Positions 8,827-16,929 of a stretch of DNA of 45,002 nucleotides are shown one piece after another (the stretch's first letter is position 1; the number at the start of each line of letters is the position of its first letter). The translations under genes were made by a program, and so were the position numbers. Source of the DNA: an uncultured Corynebacterium sp. (lineage in GTDB: Bacteria > Actinomycetota > Actinomycetes > Mycobacteriales > Mycobacteriaceae); NCBI RefSeq assembly GCF_902489365.1, contig NZ_CABTZR010000012.1:1-45002 (forward strand). The letters are read 5' to 3'. The notes beneath the pieces were generated by a model. That model had not been told where the DNA came from, searched no databases, and worked only from the letters and a program-made list of their open reading frames with translations.

Positions 8827-10707
8827 ATGCCCGCCATCGCCATCGTCGGGGCCGGCCCGCGTGGTATCTCGCTGGTCGAGCGCCTTGCAGCCCACCTGCG
8901 CGCGACCCCCCTTCAGTCACCCCTGAGGCTCCACATCATCGACGATGCCCCGCTCGGCGCTGGCCGCATTTGGGACACCGAACAGACCTGCACGCTGTGC
9001 ATGAACACGTTGGCTGGCGCGGTCACGCTATTTACCGAGCCCGGCTCCACGACCACCGCGCCGGTACTTGAAGGCCCCATCCTCTACGAGTGGATTCAGC
9101 TTCTGCGCGGCGAGCGCCCCGACATCGCACCTGCCAAGTTAGAGCTTTATGATTCCCACCCGCCACGCGAGGAGCTCGCCGCCTCTTTTGCCGAGGAGCT
9201 CGCGCAGACCCGCCCCGAGTCCAACCCTTCCCGCGCGCTTTACGGCGCCTACCTGGAGTGGGTCTTTGAGATTGCGCTGGCGCAGCTGCCGGAGAGCGTG
9301 GACGTCGTCCAGCACCGCGCCCGCGCGTTGTCCATCGACGCGGCCGAGGGCCACGATGTCATTGCGCTTTCCGACGGCACCACCATCACCGCCGACGCCA
9401 CCGTCCTGGCCTACGGCTGGCAAGTGCCTGCCCTGAGCGAATCCGAACGCGCCCTGGCGGAGGCTGCGCACTCGGACCTGCACTGGGTGCGGCCAGACAA
9501 CCCCGTCGAGCAGCCGGTGTCCGAAGTTCCCGCGGGCGAGAAGGTCCTGGTCCGGGGTTTGGGCATGGGCTTCTTTGACGTCATGGCGCTGCTCACCATC
9601 GACCGCGGCGGCGAGTTCGTCGAGGACCCCTCCACCCGCTCCGGGCTGCGCTACGAGCCGAACGGCGAGGAACCGCACTTCATCGTCTCCTCCGGCCGCG
9701 GCTACCCCTATATCCCGAAGTCGGAGTACCACGCGCTGCCGCCGAAGGCTGAGCTGACCCGCTTCCGTGCCGCAGTCGCCGCGCTCGATCCGGAGGTGGA
9801 GCTGGACTTCGGCACGCAGCTGCTGCCGCACATCCTGCGCGATGCCTACGCCGAGTACTACGAAAACCAGGCGCGGGTGGCACCGGATGCTCTGCAGCGC
9901 CCGCTCGAGGATATCCTCGCCACGATCGATTCCACCGCGGTGGATGCCGACGACCTGGCAAGCATGGCGGATCAGCTCACCGCAGCCCTCGAGGGCTCCT
10001 CCGCGCAGCCTTTGGATCTTGCGCATTGGGCGAACCCGCTCGACGGTTTCACCGGCGGCGAGATCACCGAGTACATCGCCGAAGGCTTGGCGCGCGACAT
10101 CATCGAGGCAGTCGCCGCCGCCGATTCCCCGCTGAAGTCCGCACTGTGGGCCATCTCGGCCGCGCGCAAGCCCTCCTCCATCGCCGGTTCGGAAGGCCGG
10201 ATGACGTGGGAGTCCCGCACCAGCACCTACAAGGAGTTCATGGCGTTTGGGCAGATGGTGGGCTCCGGCCCGCCGCTCTTCCGCACCCGCCAGCTGCTCG
10301 CGCTTGTCGACGCCGGCCTCGTCACCTTCCTAGGCCAGCGCCCCCAGCTGGAGATCGGTGAGAAGTTCACGCTGCGCACCGCGCACGGTGAGGCTTCCTC
10401 CACCTGGCTTATCGACGCCTGGATGCACTCCCCCGATGTCCGCCGCGCAGGCGATCCACTTGCGGTATCTCTCAATGGGCGCGTGCGCGCCTTCGTCGAC
10501 CATGGGCGGGCCACCGGCTCGCCGGAGACGACATGGGACCGACGCGTGGTCAACCCGGGCGGCACCGAGGATCCACGCCTGCACATCGTCGGTATCCCCA
10601 CCTATGCGCAGTGGCCGGATACCACCATCTCCCCCATGCCGGGCACCGATCCGCTCATGCTGCAGGAGACCGACCGCACGGCCGGCTCCCTACTCACTTC
10701 CCTCTAA
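8827..10707 (+). CDS. FAD/NAD(P)-binding protein of unknown substrate
   Basis: The ATG at 8827 (GAGG ribosome site at 8814-8817) is preferred to the upstream TTG at 8812. The 626-residue product begins MPAIAIVGAGPRGISLVERL, a dinucleotide-binding fold with G-x-G-P-R-G at residues 8-13. A second nucleotide-binding-like segment is EKVLVRGLGMGFFDVMALL. It fits the FAD/NAD(P)-binding (NAD_binding_9-like) group, whose members include uncharacterised flavoproteins related to N-hydroxylases. No transmembrane segment or secretion signal is evident. The gene is divergent from the ABC transporter operon and shares its McbR-like operator, and it is followed convergently by metB. The likely role is an oxidative or reductive step in use of the imported sulfur compound; this is inference. 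Confidence 0.8.
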   Translation: MPAIAIVGAGPRGISLVERLAAHLRATPLQSPLRLHIIDDAPLGAGRIWDTEQTCTLCMNTLAGAVTLFTEPGSTTTAPVLEGPILYEWIQLLRGERPDIAPAKLELYDSHPPREELAASFAEELAQTRPESNPSRALYGAYLEWVFEIALAQLPESVDVVQHRARALSIDAAEGHDVIALSDGTTITADATVLAYGWQVPALSESERALAEAAHSDLHWVRPDNPVEQPVSEVPAGEKVLVRGLGMGFFDVMALLTIDRGGEFVEDPSTRSGLRYEPNGEEPHFIVSSGRGYPYIPKSEYHALPPKAELTRFRAAVAALDPEVELDFGTQLLPHILRDAYAEYYENQARVAPDALQRPLEDILATIDSTAVDADDLASMADQLTAALEGSSAQPLDLAHWANPLDGFTGGEITEYIAEGLARDIIEAVAAADSPLKSALWAISAARKPSSIAGSEGRMTWESRTSTYKEFMAFGQMVGSGPPLFRTRQLLALVDAGLVTFLGQRPQLEIGEKFTLRTAHGEASSTWLIDAWMHSPDVRRAGDPLAVSLNGRVRAFVDHGRATGSPETTWDRRVVNPGGTEDPRLHIVGIPTYAQWPDTTISPMPGTDPLMLQETDRTAGSLLTSL

Positions 10708-10720
10708 TCACGCGGCGGTT

Positions 10721-11881
10721 TTAGTCCAGGGCTTCGAGGGCCTGCTCGAGGTCCGCGAGCAGGTCATCAATGGACTCGATGCCCACGGAGATGCGCACGA
10801 GATCTGCCGGCGGGACGAGCTCGGAGCCTTCCGCGGAGATATGCGTCATATTCTGTGGATGCTCGATGAGAGACTCCACACCGCCGAGGGACTCCGCCAG
10901 CGAGATGAGCTTGGTGTTGAGGCAAATCTGGCGCGCATGCTCCTCGCTGTGGAAGCGCACGGACATCATGCCGCCGAAGCCGCGCATCTGCTTTTTCGCC
11001 AGCTCGTGGCCTGGGTGCGAGGGCAGGCCCGGGTAGAGCACCTGCTTGACCTCCGGGCGAGACTCCAGAAATTCAGCCACTGCCTGTGCATTGGAACAGT
11101 GGCGATCCATGCGCACCTCCAAGGTCTTGATGCCGCGGGCGGTGAGGTAGGCGTCGAAAGGCGAGGACACCGCACCAACGTTGCCTTGGAAGTACAGCAG
11201 GCGCTCGTCCATCTCTGCCGAGTTGGTCACGACCGCGCCACCCAGCACATCCGAGTGGCCGCCCAGGTACTTCGTGGTGGAGTGCAGGACGTGATCCGCG
11301 CCCAGCTCCAAAGGATTCTGCAAGTAGGGCGTGGCGAAGGTGTTGTCGACGACGATCTGGGCGTCGCCAGCCGCCTTGACTGCCTTAGTGACCGCAGCGA
11401 TATCCGTGATTGTTGTCGCCGGGTTGGTCGGGGTCTCCAACCAAATCAGCTTGGTGTTCTCCTGCAGCGCCGCCTCCACCGCCGCGGTATCGGCGGTGTT
11501 GACGATGGACAGCTCGATACCCCACTCACCGTAGTCATGGTGCAGAAGACGGTACATTCCGCCGTAGGCATCGTTGCCCAGAATCACGTGGTCCCCCGGG
11601 CGCACGAGGATGCGGATGAGGGTATCTACGGCCGCCATGCCCGTGGCGAAACAGCGAGCGTATTCAGCGTTCTCTAGCGCCGCGAGGGTCTTCTCGAGGG
11701 AGTGAACGGTGGGGTTGGCCACGCGACCATACTCGTAGCCGCCGCGCAGCTGCGCGAGGCCATCCTGCTGGTACGTGGTGGAGGCATAGATCGGTACGTT
11801 GATGGATCCCATGTAGGGATCCGGCTGGTAACCGGCATGGATGGAACGGGAGGAAAAGCCAAGAGTGCGGTTGTCAGTCAT
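10721..11881 (-). CDS. metB: Cystathionine gamma-synthase
   Basis: A 386-residue PLP enzyme that makes cystathionine from an activated homoserine ester and cysteine, the transsulfuration entry to methionine. The Cys/Met-metabolism fold is clear: the N-terminus has IHAGYQPDPYMGSINVPIYA, the cofactor-contacting YGRVANPT follows, and the PLP lysine is Lys204 in HSTTKYLGGHSD. The C-terminal SLGGVESLIEHP is typical of MetB, and the protein aligns along its length with my memory of C. glutamicum MetB. The ATG at 11881 is preferred over the TTG at 11890. No convincing ribosome site is visible, and the leader may be short. An imperfect McbR-like site lies 13 bases upstream of the start. It converges with the FAD protein gene, 13 bases apart. 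Confidence 0.94.
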   Translation of the reverse strand: MTDNRTLGFSSRSIHAGYQPDPYMGSINVPIYASTTYQQDGLAQLRGGYEYGRVANPTVHSLEKTLAALENAEYARCFATGMAAVDTLIRILVRPGDHVILGNDAYGGMYRLLHHDYGEWGIELSIVNTADTAAVEAALQENTKLIWLETPTNPATTITDIAAVTKAVKAAGDAQIVVDNTFATPYLQNPLELGADHVLHSTTKYLGGHSDVLGGAVVTNSAEMDERLLYFQGNVGAVSSPFDAYLTARGIKTLEVRMDRHCSNAQAVAEFLESRPEVKQVLYPGLPSHPGHELAKKQMRGFGGMMSVRFHSEEHARQICLNTKLISLAESLGGVESLIEHPQNMTHISAEGSELVPPADLVRISVGIESIDDLLADLEQALEALD

Positions 11882-11893
11882 GTCGCACAAGTC

Positions 11894-11909
11894 TAGACCA
11901 AGCTGTTCA
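11894..11909. promoter_or_regulatory. Candidate imperfect McbR-like site upstream of metB
   Basis: TAGACCAAGCTGTTCA keeps the first half-site TAGAC and matches 3 of 5 bases of the second (GTTCA for GTCTA), 8 of 10 in total. It lies 13 bases before the metB start codon. A separate 8-base palindrome GTCTAGAC overlaps it at 11891-11898. McbR control of metB would fit the known regulon, but the site is degenerate and the promoter is not defined. Confidence 0.4.
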
Positions 11910-11996
11910 GTTGCGAGAAAGACTAGCTTTTTATATTCAGTTCCCTTCCCTACTATCGGTAGGCGTCAGTCATGAGCGAAAGCAGAAAGGACCTTC

Positions 11997-12998
11997 GTGA
12001 CCAGACCTACCGCATATTTAGGCGCCTCCGCCGAGCCAACCGACGGGGCTGTCGACACGGTCACCCGCTGGTGGCAAACCGAAAACATGCAGTCCTGGCT
12101 CATCGACAAACCCATCGGCATCGCGCTCATCCTCATCGTCGCCATCATCGGCAGCTGGCTGCTGCGCCGGCTCATCACCAAGCTGGCCGATAACAGCATC
12201 AAGAAGGGTAAGCTCAGCTCGCCACTCTCCCCTCGCAAAGCTCACCGGACGACCGATAAGGTGCTCGAGAAAACGCAAGAGGCACGGCGTACCTCCCGCA
12301 TCCAGACTCTTGCCGGCGTCGGCCGCTCCGCGGTCGCCATTTTTGTCTGGGTCTGGGCAGTGCTGGCCATCTTGGACGAGCTCGGCGTCAACGTCGCCCC
12401 ACTTGTAGCATCTGCTGGCGTGGTTGGCGTCGCCCTAGGTTTCGGTGCGCAAGCGCTGGTCAAGGACTTCCTGTCCGGTATCTTCATGCTCATGGAGGAC
12501 CAGTACGGCATTGGCGACACCATCGACCTCGGTAACGGGGTCTTCGGCGATGTCGAGTCCATTTCCCTGCGTATCACCACGGTCCGCGATATCGACGGCG
12601 CACTATGGTATGTCCGCAACGGCGAAATCCTGCAGGTGGCCAACCATTCCGACCGCTACTCCGTAGCCCGCGTCCAGGTCCCCATCGCGCTGAGCAACGA
12701 CCCCACCCGAGCAGTCGACGTCATCACCACCGCAGCAGAAGAGGCCGCCCGCGACTCCGATATCAAGGACTTCATCCTGGCCACGCCCACGGTCAATGGC
12801 ATGTCTGGCCTGGAAGTGGACCACATGTCCTACCGCGTGTCCGTCAAGACGCTACCGGGCAAGCAATGGGACGTGCAGCGCGCCATGCAGGCGAAAATCC
12901 TCACCGCCATGCACGCGGAAGGAATTACCACGCCCTACCCGCGGGGGATGGCTATCTTTGATCTGGAAGAACCGGGCCTGACGCGAAAGGAAGATTAA
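11997..12998 (+). CDS. MscS-family mechanosensitive ion channel
   Basis: A 333-residue membrane protein starting at GTG 11997, preceded by AGAAAGGA. Hydrophobic segments lie at about residues 40-58 and 110-130. The pore helix region follows, with VAPLVASAGVVGVALGFGAQ then ALVKDFLSGIFMLMEDQYGI, the conserved MscS pore and following beta domain. The C-terminal alpha/beta vestibule is complete. Such channels open under membrane tension and release solutes on osmotic downshock. It lacks the long C-terminal extension of the glutamate-exporting MscCG of C. glutamicum, so it is closer to a small MscS or MscCG2-like protein. The hemoglobin gene starts two bases after its stop codon, so the two are probably co-translated. 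Confidence 0.9.
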   Translation: MTRPTAYLGASAEPTDGAVDTVTRWWQTENMQSWLIDKPIGIALILIVAIIGSWLLRRLITKLADNSIKKGKLSSPLSPRKAHRTTDKVLEKTQEARRTSRIQTLAGVGRSAVAIFVWVWAVLAILDELGVNVAPLVASAGVVGVALGFGAQALVKDFLSGIFMLMEDQYGIGDTIDLGNGVFGDVESISLRITTVRDIDGALWYVRNGEILQVANHSDRYSVARVQVPIALSNDPTRAVDVITTAAEEAARDSDIKDFILATPTVNGMSGLEVDHMSYRVSVKTLPGKQWDVQRAMQAKILTAMHAEGITTPYPRGMAIFDLEEPGLTRKED

Positions 12999-13000
12999 AC

Positions 13001-13390
13001 GTGCAACCAACAAGTGTGTACGACGCCGTCGGCGGAATGGAGACCTTTGAGAAACTCGTCGGCGGTTTCTACGCCCAGGTGCGCGAGGATGATCTCATCG
13101 GCCCGATGTACCCACAGCAAGACTGGGAGGGAGCAGAACAGCGCCTGACCTGGTTCCTTGTGCAGTACTGGGGTGGGCCACAGCTCTTTTCCGAGCAACG
13201 CGGCCACCCGCGCCTGCGCATGCGCCACGCACCCTACCCCATCGACATGGCCGCCCATGATCGCTGGCTCGAGCTCATGGGCAACTCCTTGGCGCAGATC
13301 GACGAGGAGACCATCCCGCCGGCCTATCGAGCCATGATCTGGGACCACATGGAGCGGGTCGCAGCGATGCTCATCAACCGCGCCCCTTAA
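13001..13390 (+). CDS. glbO: Group II truncated hemoglobin
   Basis: A 129-residue 2-over-2 globin starting at GTG 13001 with GGAAG upstream. It has the GlbO set: Tyr24 near B10, Tyr37 (CD1 region), the YWGGP motif, proximal His76 (RMRHAPYPI) and Trp89 near G8. Group II globins bind oxygen very tightly and are linked to oxygen or nitric oxide/peroxide chemistry near the membrane. The length matches the mycobacterial relative. Translation appears coupled to the MscS gene just upstream. Its stop codon overlaps that of the convergent ald gene in the sequence TTAA. Confidence 0.95.
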   Translation: MQPTSVYDAVGGMETFEKLVGGFYAQVREDDLIGPMYPQQDWEGAEQRLTWFLVQYWGGPQLFSEQRGHPRLRMRHAPYPIDMAAHDRWLELMGNSLAQIDEETIPPAYRAMIWDHMERVAAMLINRAP

Positions 13391-14469
13391 AGCCCAAAGG
13401 CATCCTTCACCGGCTGGGAGACCAGCTCTCCCCCGCGGGTCATAAGCCCATCGGCCAAGCCTGGGAAGCGCTCAACCGCGCCATCGAAGCCGGCAGCAGC
13501 CACCGCGCGCATATAGGGCAAGGTGGCAGAGCCCAGCGCCCGGGTGGAGGTATTTGCTACTGCGCCTGGCATGTTGGCCACGCAGTAGAAGGTAGTATCA
13601 TGCACCTTAAAGGTGGGCTCATCGTGCGAGGTCTTTCGGGAGTTCTCGAAGCAGCCGCCTTGGTCAATGGCGACGTCGACAAGCACAGCGCCCTTCTTCA
13701 TCCGCTCAACCACGTCTTCGCGCACCAGCTTCGGGGCTGCAGCGCCCGGAACCAACACCGCACCGACGACTAGGTCCGCCTCCAGCAACTCTTCCTCGAG
13801 CGCCGCCGGATCCGACACGATGGTGCGCACGCTGCCTTGATACTGCTCATCAAAGCGCTGCAGCACGTGCGGGTCGAGGTCCAGTACCGTCACCTCGCCG
13901 CGCAGACCATGCGCCATCGCCACCGCAGAAGCCCCCACTTGACCACCACCGATGACGACGACGCGAGCCGGCCGTGTACCTGGTACGCCGGCGACCAGCA
14001 AACCGCGCCCGCCTTCGGTGGAGAGCAAGTGGTGCGCGCCCTCAATCACTGCAAGACGACCAGCCACCTGGGACATCGGGGTCAACAGTGGCAGGGTGCC
14101 GCGAGAATCGGTCACGGTTTCATAAGCCACGGCCGTCGTACCCGCCTTCATCAGGGCGTCCGTCAACGGGCGGTCCGCAGCCAGGTGCAGGTAGGTAAAC
14201 AGCAGGAGGTCTTCGCGCAGGTAGCCGTACTCGGATTCGAGAGGCTCCTTGACCTTGACCACCATATCCGCCGCCCAGGCCTCCGCAGCGGAGGGGACAA
14301 TGGTCGCGCCGACGGCTTCATAGTCGGAGTCCGGGAAAGAGGCCCCCTCCCCGGCCGCTGTTTCCACCAGGACCTCGTGACCGTCCTTGATCAGGATGTC
14401 CACGGCGCTGGGAGTAAGGGCGACGCGGTTTTCGTTGTTCATGATTTCTTTGGGTACAGCAATACGCAT
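13387..14469 (-). CDS. ald: Alanine dehydrogenase
   Basis: A 360-residue enzyme interconverting L-alanine and pyruvate plus ammonia with NAD. The ATG at 14469 gives the family start MRIAVPKEIMNNENRVALTP; the longer frame to 14550 is not needed. An AAGGAG lies 12 bases before this start and directly touches an in-frame ATG at 14481, so the shorter start is a judgement. Lys74 (VVKVKEP) and His95 (FTYLHLAAD) correspond to the catalytic Lys75 and His96 of the M. tuberculosis enzyme. The NAD fold carries VVIGGGQVGASAVAMA. The gene is monocistronic and convergent with glbO. Confidence 0.94.
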   Translation of the reverse strand: MRIAVPKEIMNNENRVALTPSAVDILIKDGHEVLVETAAGEGASFPDSDYEAVGATIVPSAAEAWAADMVVKVKEPLESEYGYLREDLLLFTYLHLAADRPLTDALMKAGTTAVAYETVTDSRGTLPLLTPMSQVAGRLAVIEGAHHLLSTEGGRGLLVAGVPGTRPARVVVIGGGQVGASAVAMAHGLRGEVTVLDLDPHVLQRFDEQYQGSVRTIVSDPAALEEELLEADLVVGAVLVPGAAAPKLVREDVVERMKKGAVLVDVAIDQGGCFENSRKTSHDEPTFKVHDTTFYCVANMPGAVANTSTRALGSATLPYMRAVAAAGFDGAVERFPGLADGLMTRGGELVSQPVKDAFGL

Positions 14470-14597
14470 GGTGAGAGCCATCTCCTTTTGTTGAAGAAAA
14501 CTGAATTCGACCCCTTCAGAGTAACGCAAATCACCTCCCGCGCGCGTCACTCTCGTTCACCGAGCGGGGTGATCCTTGAGGAATTAGTATCCGGAGC

Positions 14598-15764
14598 ATG
14601 AGCACACTAGGCGATGTACGGCGCTCCTTCCTCCCCCTCGGGTGGACTGCGTTTGGCGGGCCGGCTGCCCACCTGGGTTATTTCCGCGCTGAGTTTGTCA
14701 GCCGCCGGAAGTGGCTCAGCGATTCCGCCTATGCCGATCTCGTGGCCATGTCCCAATTTCTTCCCGGCCCGGCTAGCTCGAAGGTCGGCATGGCACTCGG
14801 CTACGGGCGCGCGGGCCTATTGGGCCTCATCTACTCATGGTTCCTGTTCACCTTCCCCTCCGCGCTCATCCTCACTCTGTTTGGTCTCATCGTGGCGCCC
14901 AGTAGTGGGTGGCTCCACGGGATTCTAGGGGGACTCCTCGCTGCCGCCGCCGGTGTCGTGGTACACGCCATCGTCGGGATGGCGAAGAAGCTCCTGCTCA
15001 CCCCCATCGCGTGGGCGCTTGCGCTCGTCAGCGCCGCCGTGCTGCTCGTCGCCGGGTCCGCGTGGCAGCTAGCTGTCCTCGCCGTGGCCGGGGTGCTGGG
15101 CGCCACCGTGTTGAGAAAATGGCTGCCGACGACGTCGACGCCCGCGGCCGATAGTGGCCTGCGCGCCGTGCCTGCCCGCCTGGCGTGGGGCTGCGTAACA
15201 GCGTTCTTCCTCCTGTTGGGCGGGCTGGCGGTGGGGGCGCAGCTTAGCGACGCCTACCTCATCACCCGCGCCAATGCCTTCTACCAGTCGGGAGCCTTAG
15301 TTTTTGGTGGTGGGCACGTGGTCCTGCCACTACTGGAGGAACAATTTATCGGCGCAGGCTGGCTCAGCCAGCAGGAGTTTCTCGCGGGCTACTCGGTAGC
15401 CCAGGGCGTACCGGGGCCGCTGTTTACCTTCGCGTCTTACCTTGGGGCGGTCGACGGCGGGATCGTCGGAGCGCTCCTGGGGACCGTTCTTATTTTCCTG
15501 CCGGGTGCCTTGCTCACGCTCGCAGCTTTGCATCTGTGGACGCGCTGGAATCATCTTGGTTGGCTGCGCGGCGCGTTTTCAGCCATCAACGCAGCCGTGG
15601 TCGGCCTGCTCATCGCGGCGCTCTGGGATCCCATCATCATCCACGGAGTTACGGGGTGGACTTCGGCGCTCATTGCGGTGGGCGCGGGTATCGCCCTCTT
15701 CTGCAAAGCCCCGCCGTGGACGGTCGCCGTGGGCGCCGCACTGGCGGGATTCGTGCTGCTTTAG
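14598..15764 (+). CDS. chrA: Chromate transporter (ChrA family, two-domain)
   Basis: A 388-residue membrane protein with two homologous halves. The first half carries FLPLGWTAFGGPAAHLGYFR and SQFLPGPASSKVGMALGY. The second carries GALVFGGGHVVLPLLEEQF and YSVAQGVPGPLFTFASYLG. These paired FGGP/FGGGH and PGP motifs define the long-chain CHR family, which exports chromate or, in some cases, takes part in sulfate-related anion traffic. About ten hydrophobic segments are visible. It is divergent from ald and stands alone. Its stop codon overlaps that of the convergent gene at 15761 (TTAG). Confidence 0.9.
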   Translation: MSTLGDVRRSFLPLGWTAFGGPAAHLGYFRAEFVSRRKWLSDSAYADLVAMSQFLPGPASSKVGMALGYGRAGLLGLIYSWFLFTFPSALILTLFGLIVAPSSGWLHGILGGLLAAAAGVVVHAIVGMAKKLLLTPIAWALALVSAAVLLVAGSAWQLAVLAVAGVLGATVLRKWLPTTSTPAADSGLRAVPARLAWGCVTAFFLLLGGLAVGAQLSDAYLITRANAFYQSGALVFGGGHVVLPLLEEQFIGAGWLSQQEFLAGYSVAQGVPGPLFTFASYLGAVDGGIVGALLGTVLIFLPGALLTLAALHLWTRWNHLGWLRGAFSAINAAVVGLLIAALWDPIIIHGVTGWTSALIAVGAGIALFCKAPPWTVAVGAALAGFVLL

Positions 15765-16417
15765 AACAGGGACAGACGCGTCGAGTGGTAGACGCTGCCA
15801 TAGGGCGCGTCGAGGCGCACCCAGCGCCCCTTGCCAGCCACGCGCAAGTGACGGGGGATCTTGAGTGATGCGGCAAACCCCGGGATGAGGCCGAGGCTGG
15901 TGCAGGCGAAGATCATCCGCATGGGAATCTCCACCTGTGCCTCCGAGTTCTCTACGGTGAGCACAGTCTGATTCAACAAGCTCTGTGGTGGGCCCATCGG
16001 TCCGGAGAACTGGCGGGCCAGCTGGCGGCCCTTATCGGCGAGCTCGCGAACGACGTCGACCGGCAAGGAATCGATTTCACGAAACCCCTGCGCCGGCGGT
16101 AACGCGCCTGGCCACGATGGATCGCGTGCAGGCCCCAGCGAAAGCTCCACCCCGTCCTCCGCAAGGGCAGGGTCGGGGGCGGTGTGGAGGGCGTCGGCAA
16201 GCGCTTGCGCGGACACCACTGCCCCATCGCGGCCCACGGTGCCTCCGCACCGCCGCGCCACAACGACATCGAAGGGCGTCGTGACAAAGACCTCGACCTG
16301 GTTGGCGTCATGCTGGCGCAGACGCACCGAGGCTGAGGCATCGAGCCCCGTTGCGCGGGCGAGGAGGGCACGCAGCCCTCCTCCACCGCTACAGACCCGG
16401 AGAGTTTCACTCTCCAT
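15761..16417 (-). CDS. Conserved actinobacterial protein of unknown function (Rv2474c-like)
   Basis: The open frame is longer, but codons above 16432 only mirror the thioesterase gene. The ATG at 16417 gives 218 residues and overlaps the thioesterase end by 11 bases; the ATG at 16432 is an alternative. The protein has no signal peptide or clear membrane helix. It contains FGREIDSLPVDVVRELADKG-like text (at about 124-143, beginning FREIDSLP), a QFSGPMGPPQSLLNQTVL stretch and a basic C-terminal part. I do not recognise a catalytic motif. The order of this gene, a hotdog thioesterase and EttA matches M. tuberculosis Rv2474c, Rv2475c and Rv2477c as I remember it, which suggests a conserved linked function. 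The role is unknown. Confidence 0.75.
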   Translation of the reverse strand: MESETLRVCSGGGGLRALLARATGLDASASVRLRQHDANQVEVFVTTPFDVVVARRCGGTVGRDGAVVSAQALADALHTAPDPALAEDGVELSLGPARDPSWPGALPPAQGFREIDSLPVDVVRELADKGRQLARQFSGPMGPPQSLLNQTVLTVENSEAQVEIPMRMIFACTSLGLIPGFAASLKIPRHLRVAGKGRWVRLDAPYGSVYHSTRLSLF

Positions 16418-16880
16418 GATCGCGCTGCTCATCGAGCTCGACGACGGCGTGTTCCAGGATGATGTTGCGCTCCTCTTCAGAGACCTCGCGCGGCATCTGT
16501 GTACCCGGGTCGATGGCGACCTGCACGCAGTCGATGACGCAGGCCACCTGGCCCTGGGCATCCTTGATCTTTTGGCGGGTGGTGAAGGAAGTAGTGCCAA
16601 GACGCACCACCGTGGTTTCCACCGTGACCGTACCGTGCTGTCCATCCCATTTAATGGGGCGGACATAGTCCGCGTCGATGTGGCGAACGAATGCCACCAT
16701 GTTGACGCCGCGGGCGTAGAAGTTGTGCATGGCAAAGGCCAAGCGCGCCTCCTGCGCCAGCTCGATGAAATTGGAGTTCATCATGTGGCCGTACATGTCG
16801 AAGTCCGACCAGCGCACACTCACGGTGAGCGCATGGACATTGTCCGTGGCCTTTTCCGACACAACCTTTTGAGCGGACAT
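16407..16880 (-). CDS. Hotdog-fold acyl-CoA thioesterase
   Basis: A 157-residue protein of the 4-hydroxybenzoyl-CoA thioesterase group. The conserved VSVRWSDFDMYGHMMNSNFI near residues 20-39 contains the catalytic aspartate and the following G-H-x-x-N segment, and the body holds one hotdog domain. Such enzymes hydrolyse acyl-CoA thioesters in the cytoplasm; chain-length preference cannot be read here. It starts 49 bases after ettA and overlaps the downstream unknown gene, so the three form an operon, an arrangement also seen in mycobacteria. A link to lipid metabolism is plausible. Confidence 0.88.
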   Translation of the reverse strand: MSAQKVVSEKATDNVHALTVSVRWSDFDMYGHMMNSNFIELAQEARLAFAMHNFYARGVNMVAFVRHIDADYVRPIKWDGQHGTVTVETTVVRLGTTSFTTRQKIKDAQGQVACVIDCVQVAIDPGTQMPREVSEEERNIILEHAVVELDEQRDHGE

Positions 16881-16929
16881 TCCAGGATCCTTTCGGAGTT
16901 CTTCCTTTGGACGCTAGGGCTAGACGGCC

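Noticed and set aside
16418..16735. N-terminal extension of the Rv2474c-like frame up to 16735
   Set aside because: The extra residues overlap the thioesterase gene in another frame and look non-coding; the product length with the 16417 start fits the remembered family length.
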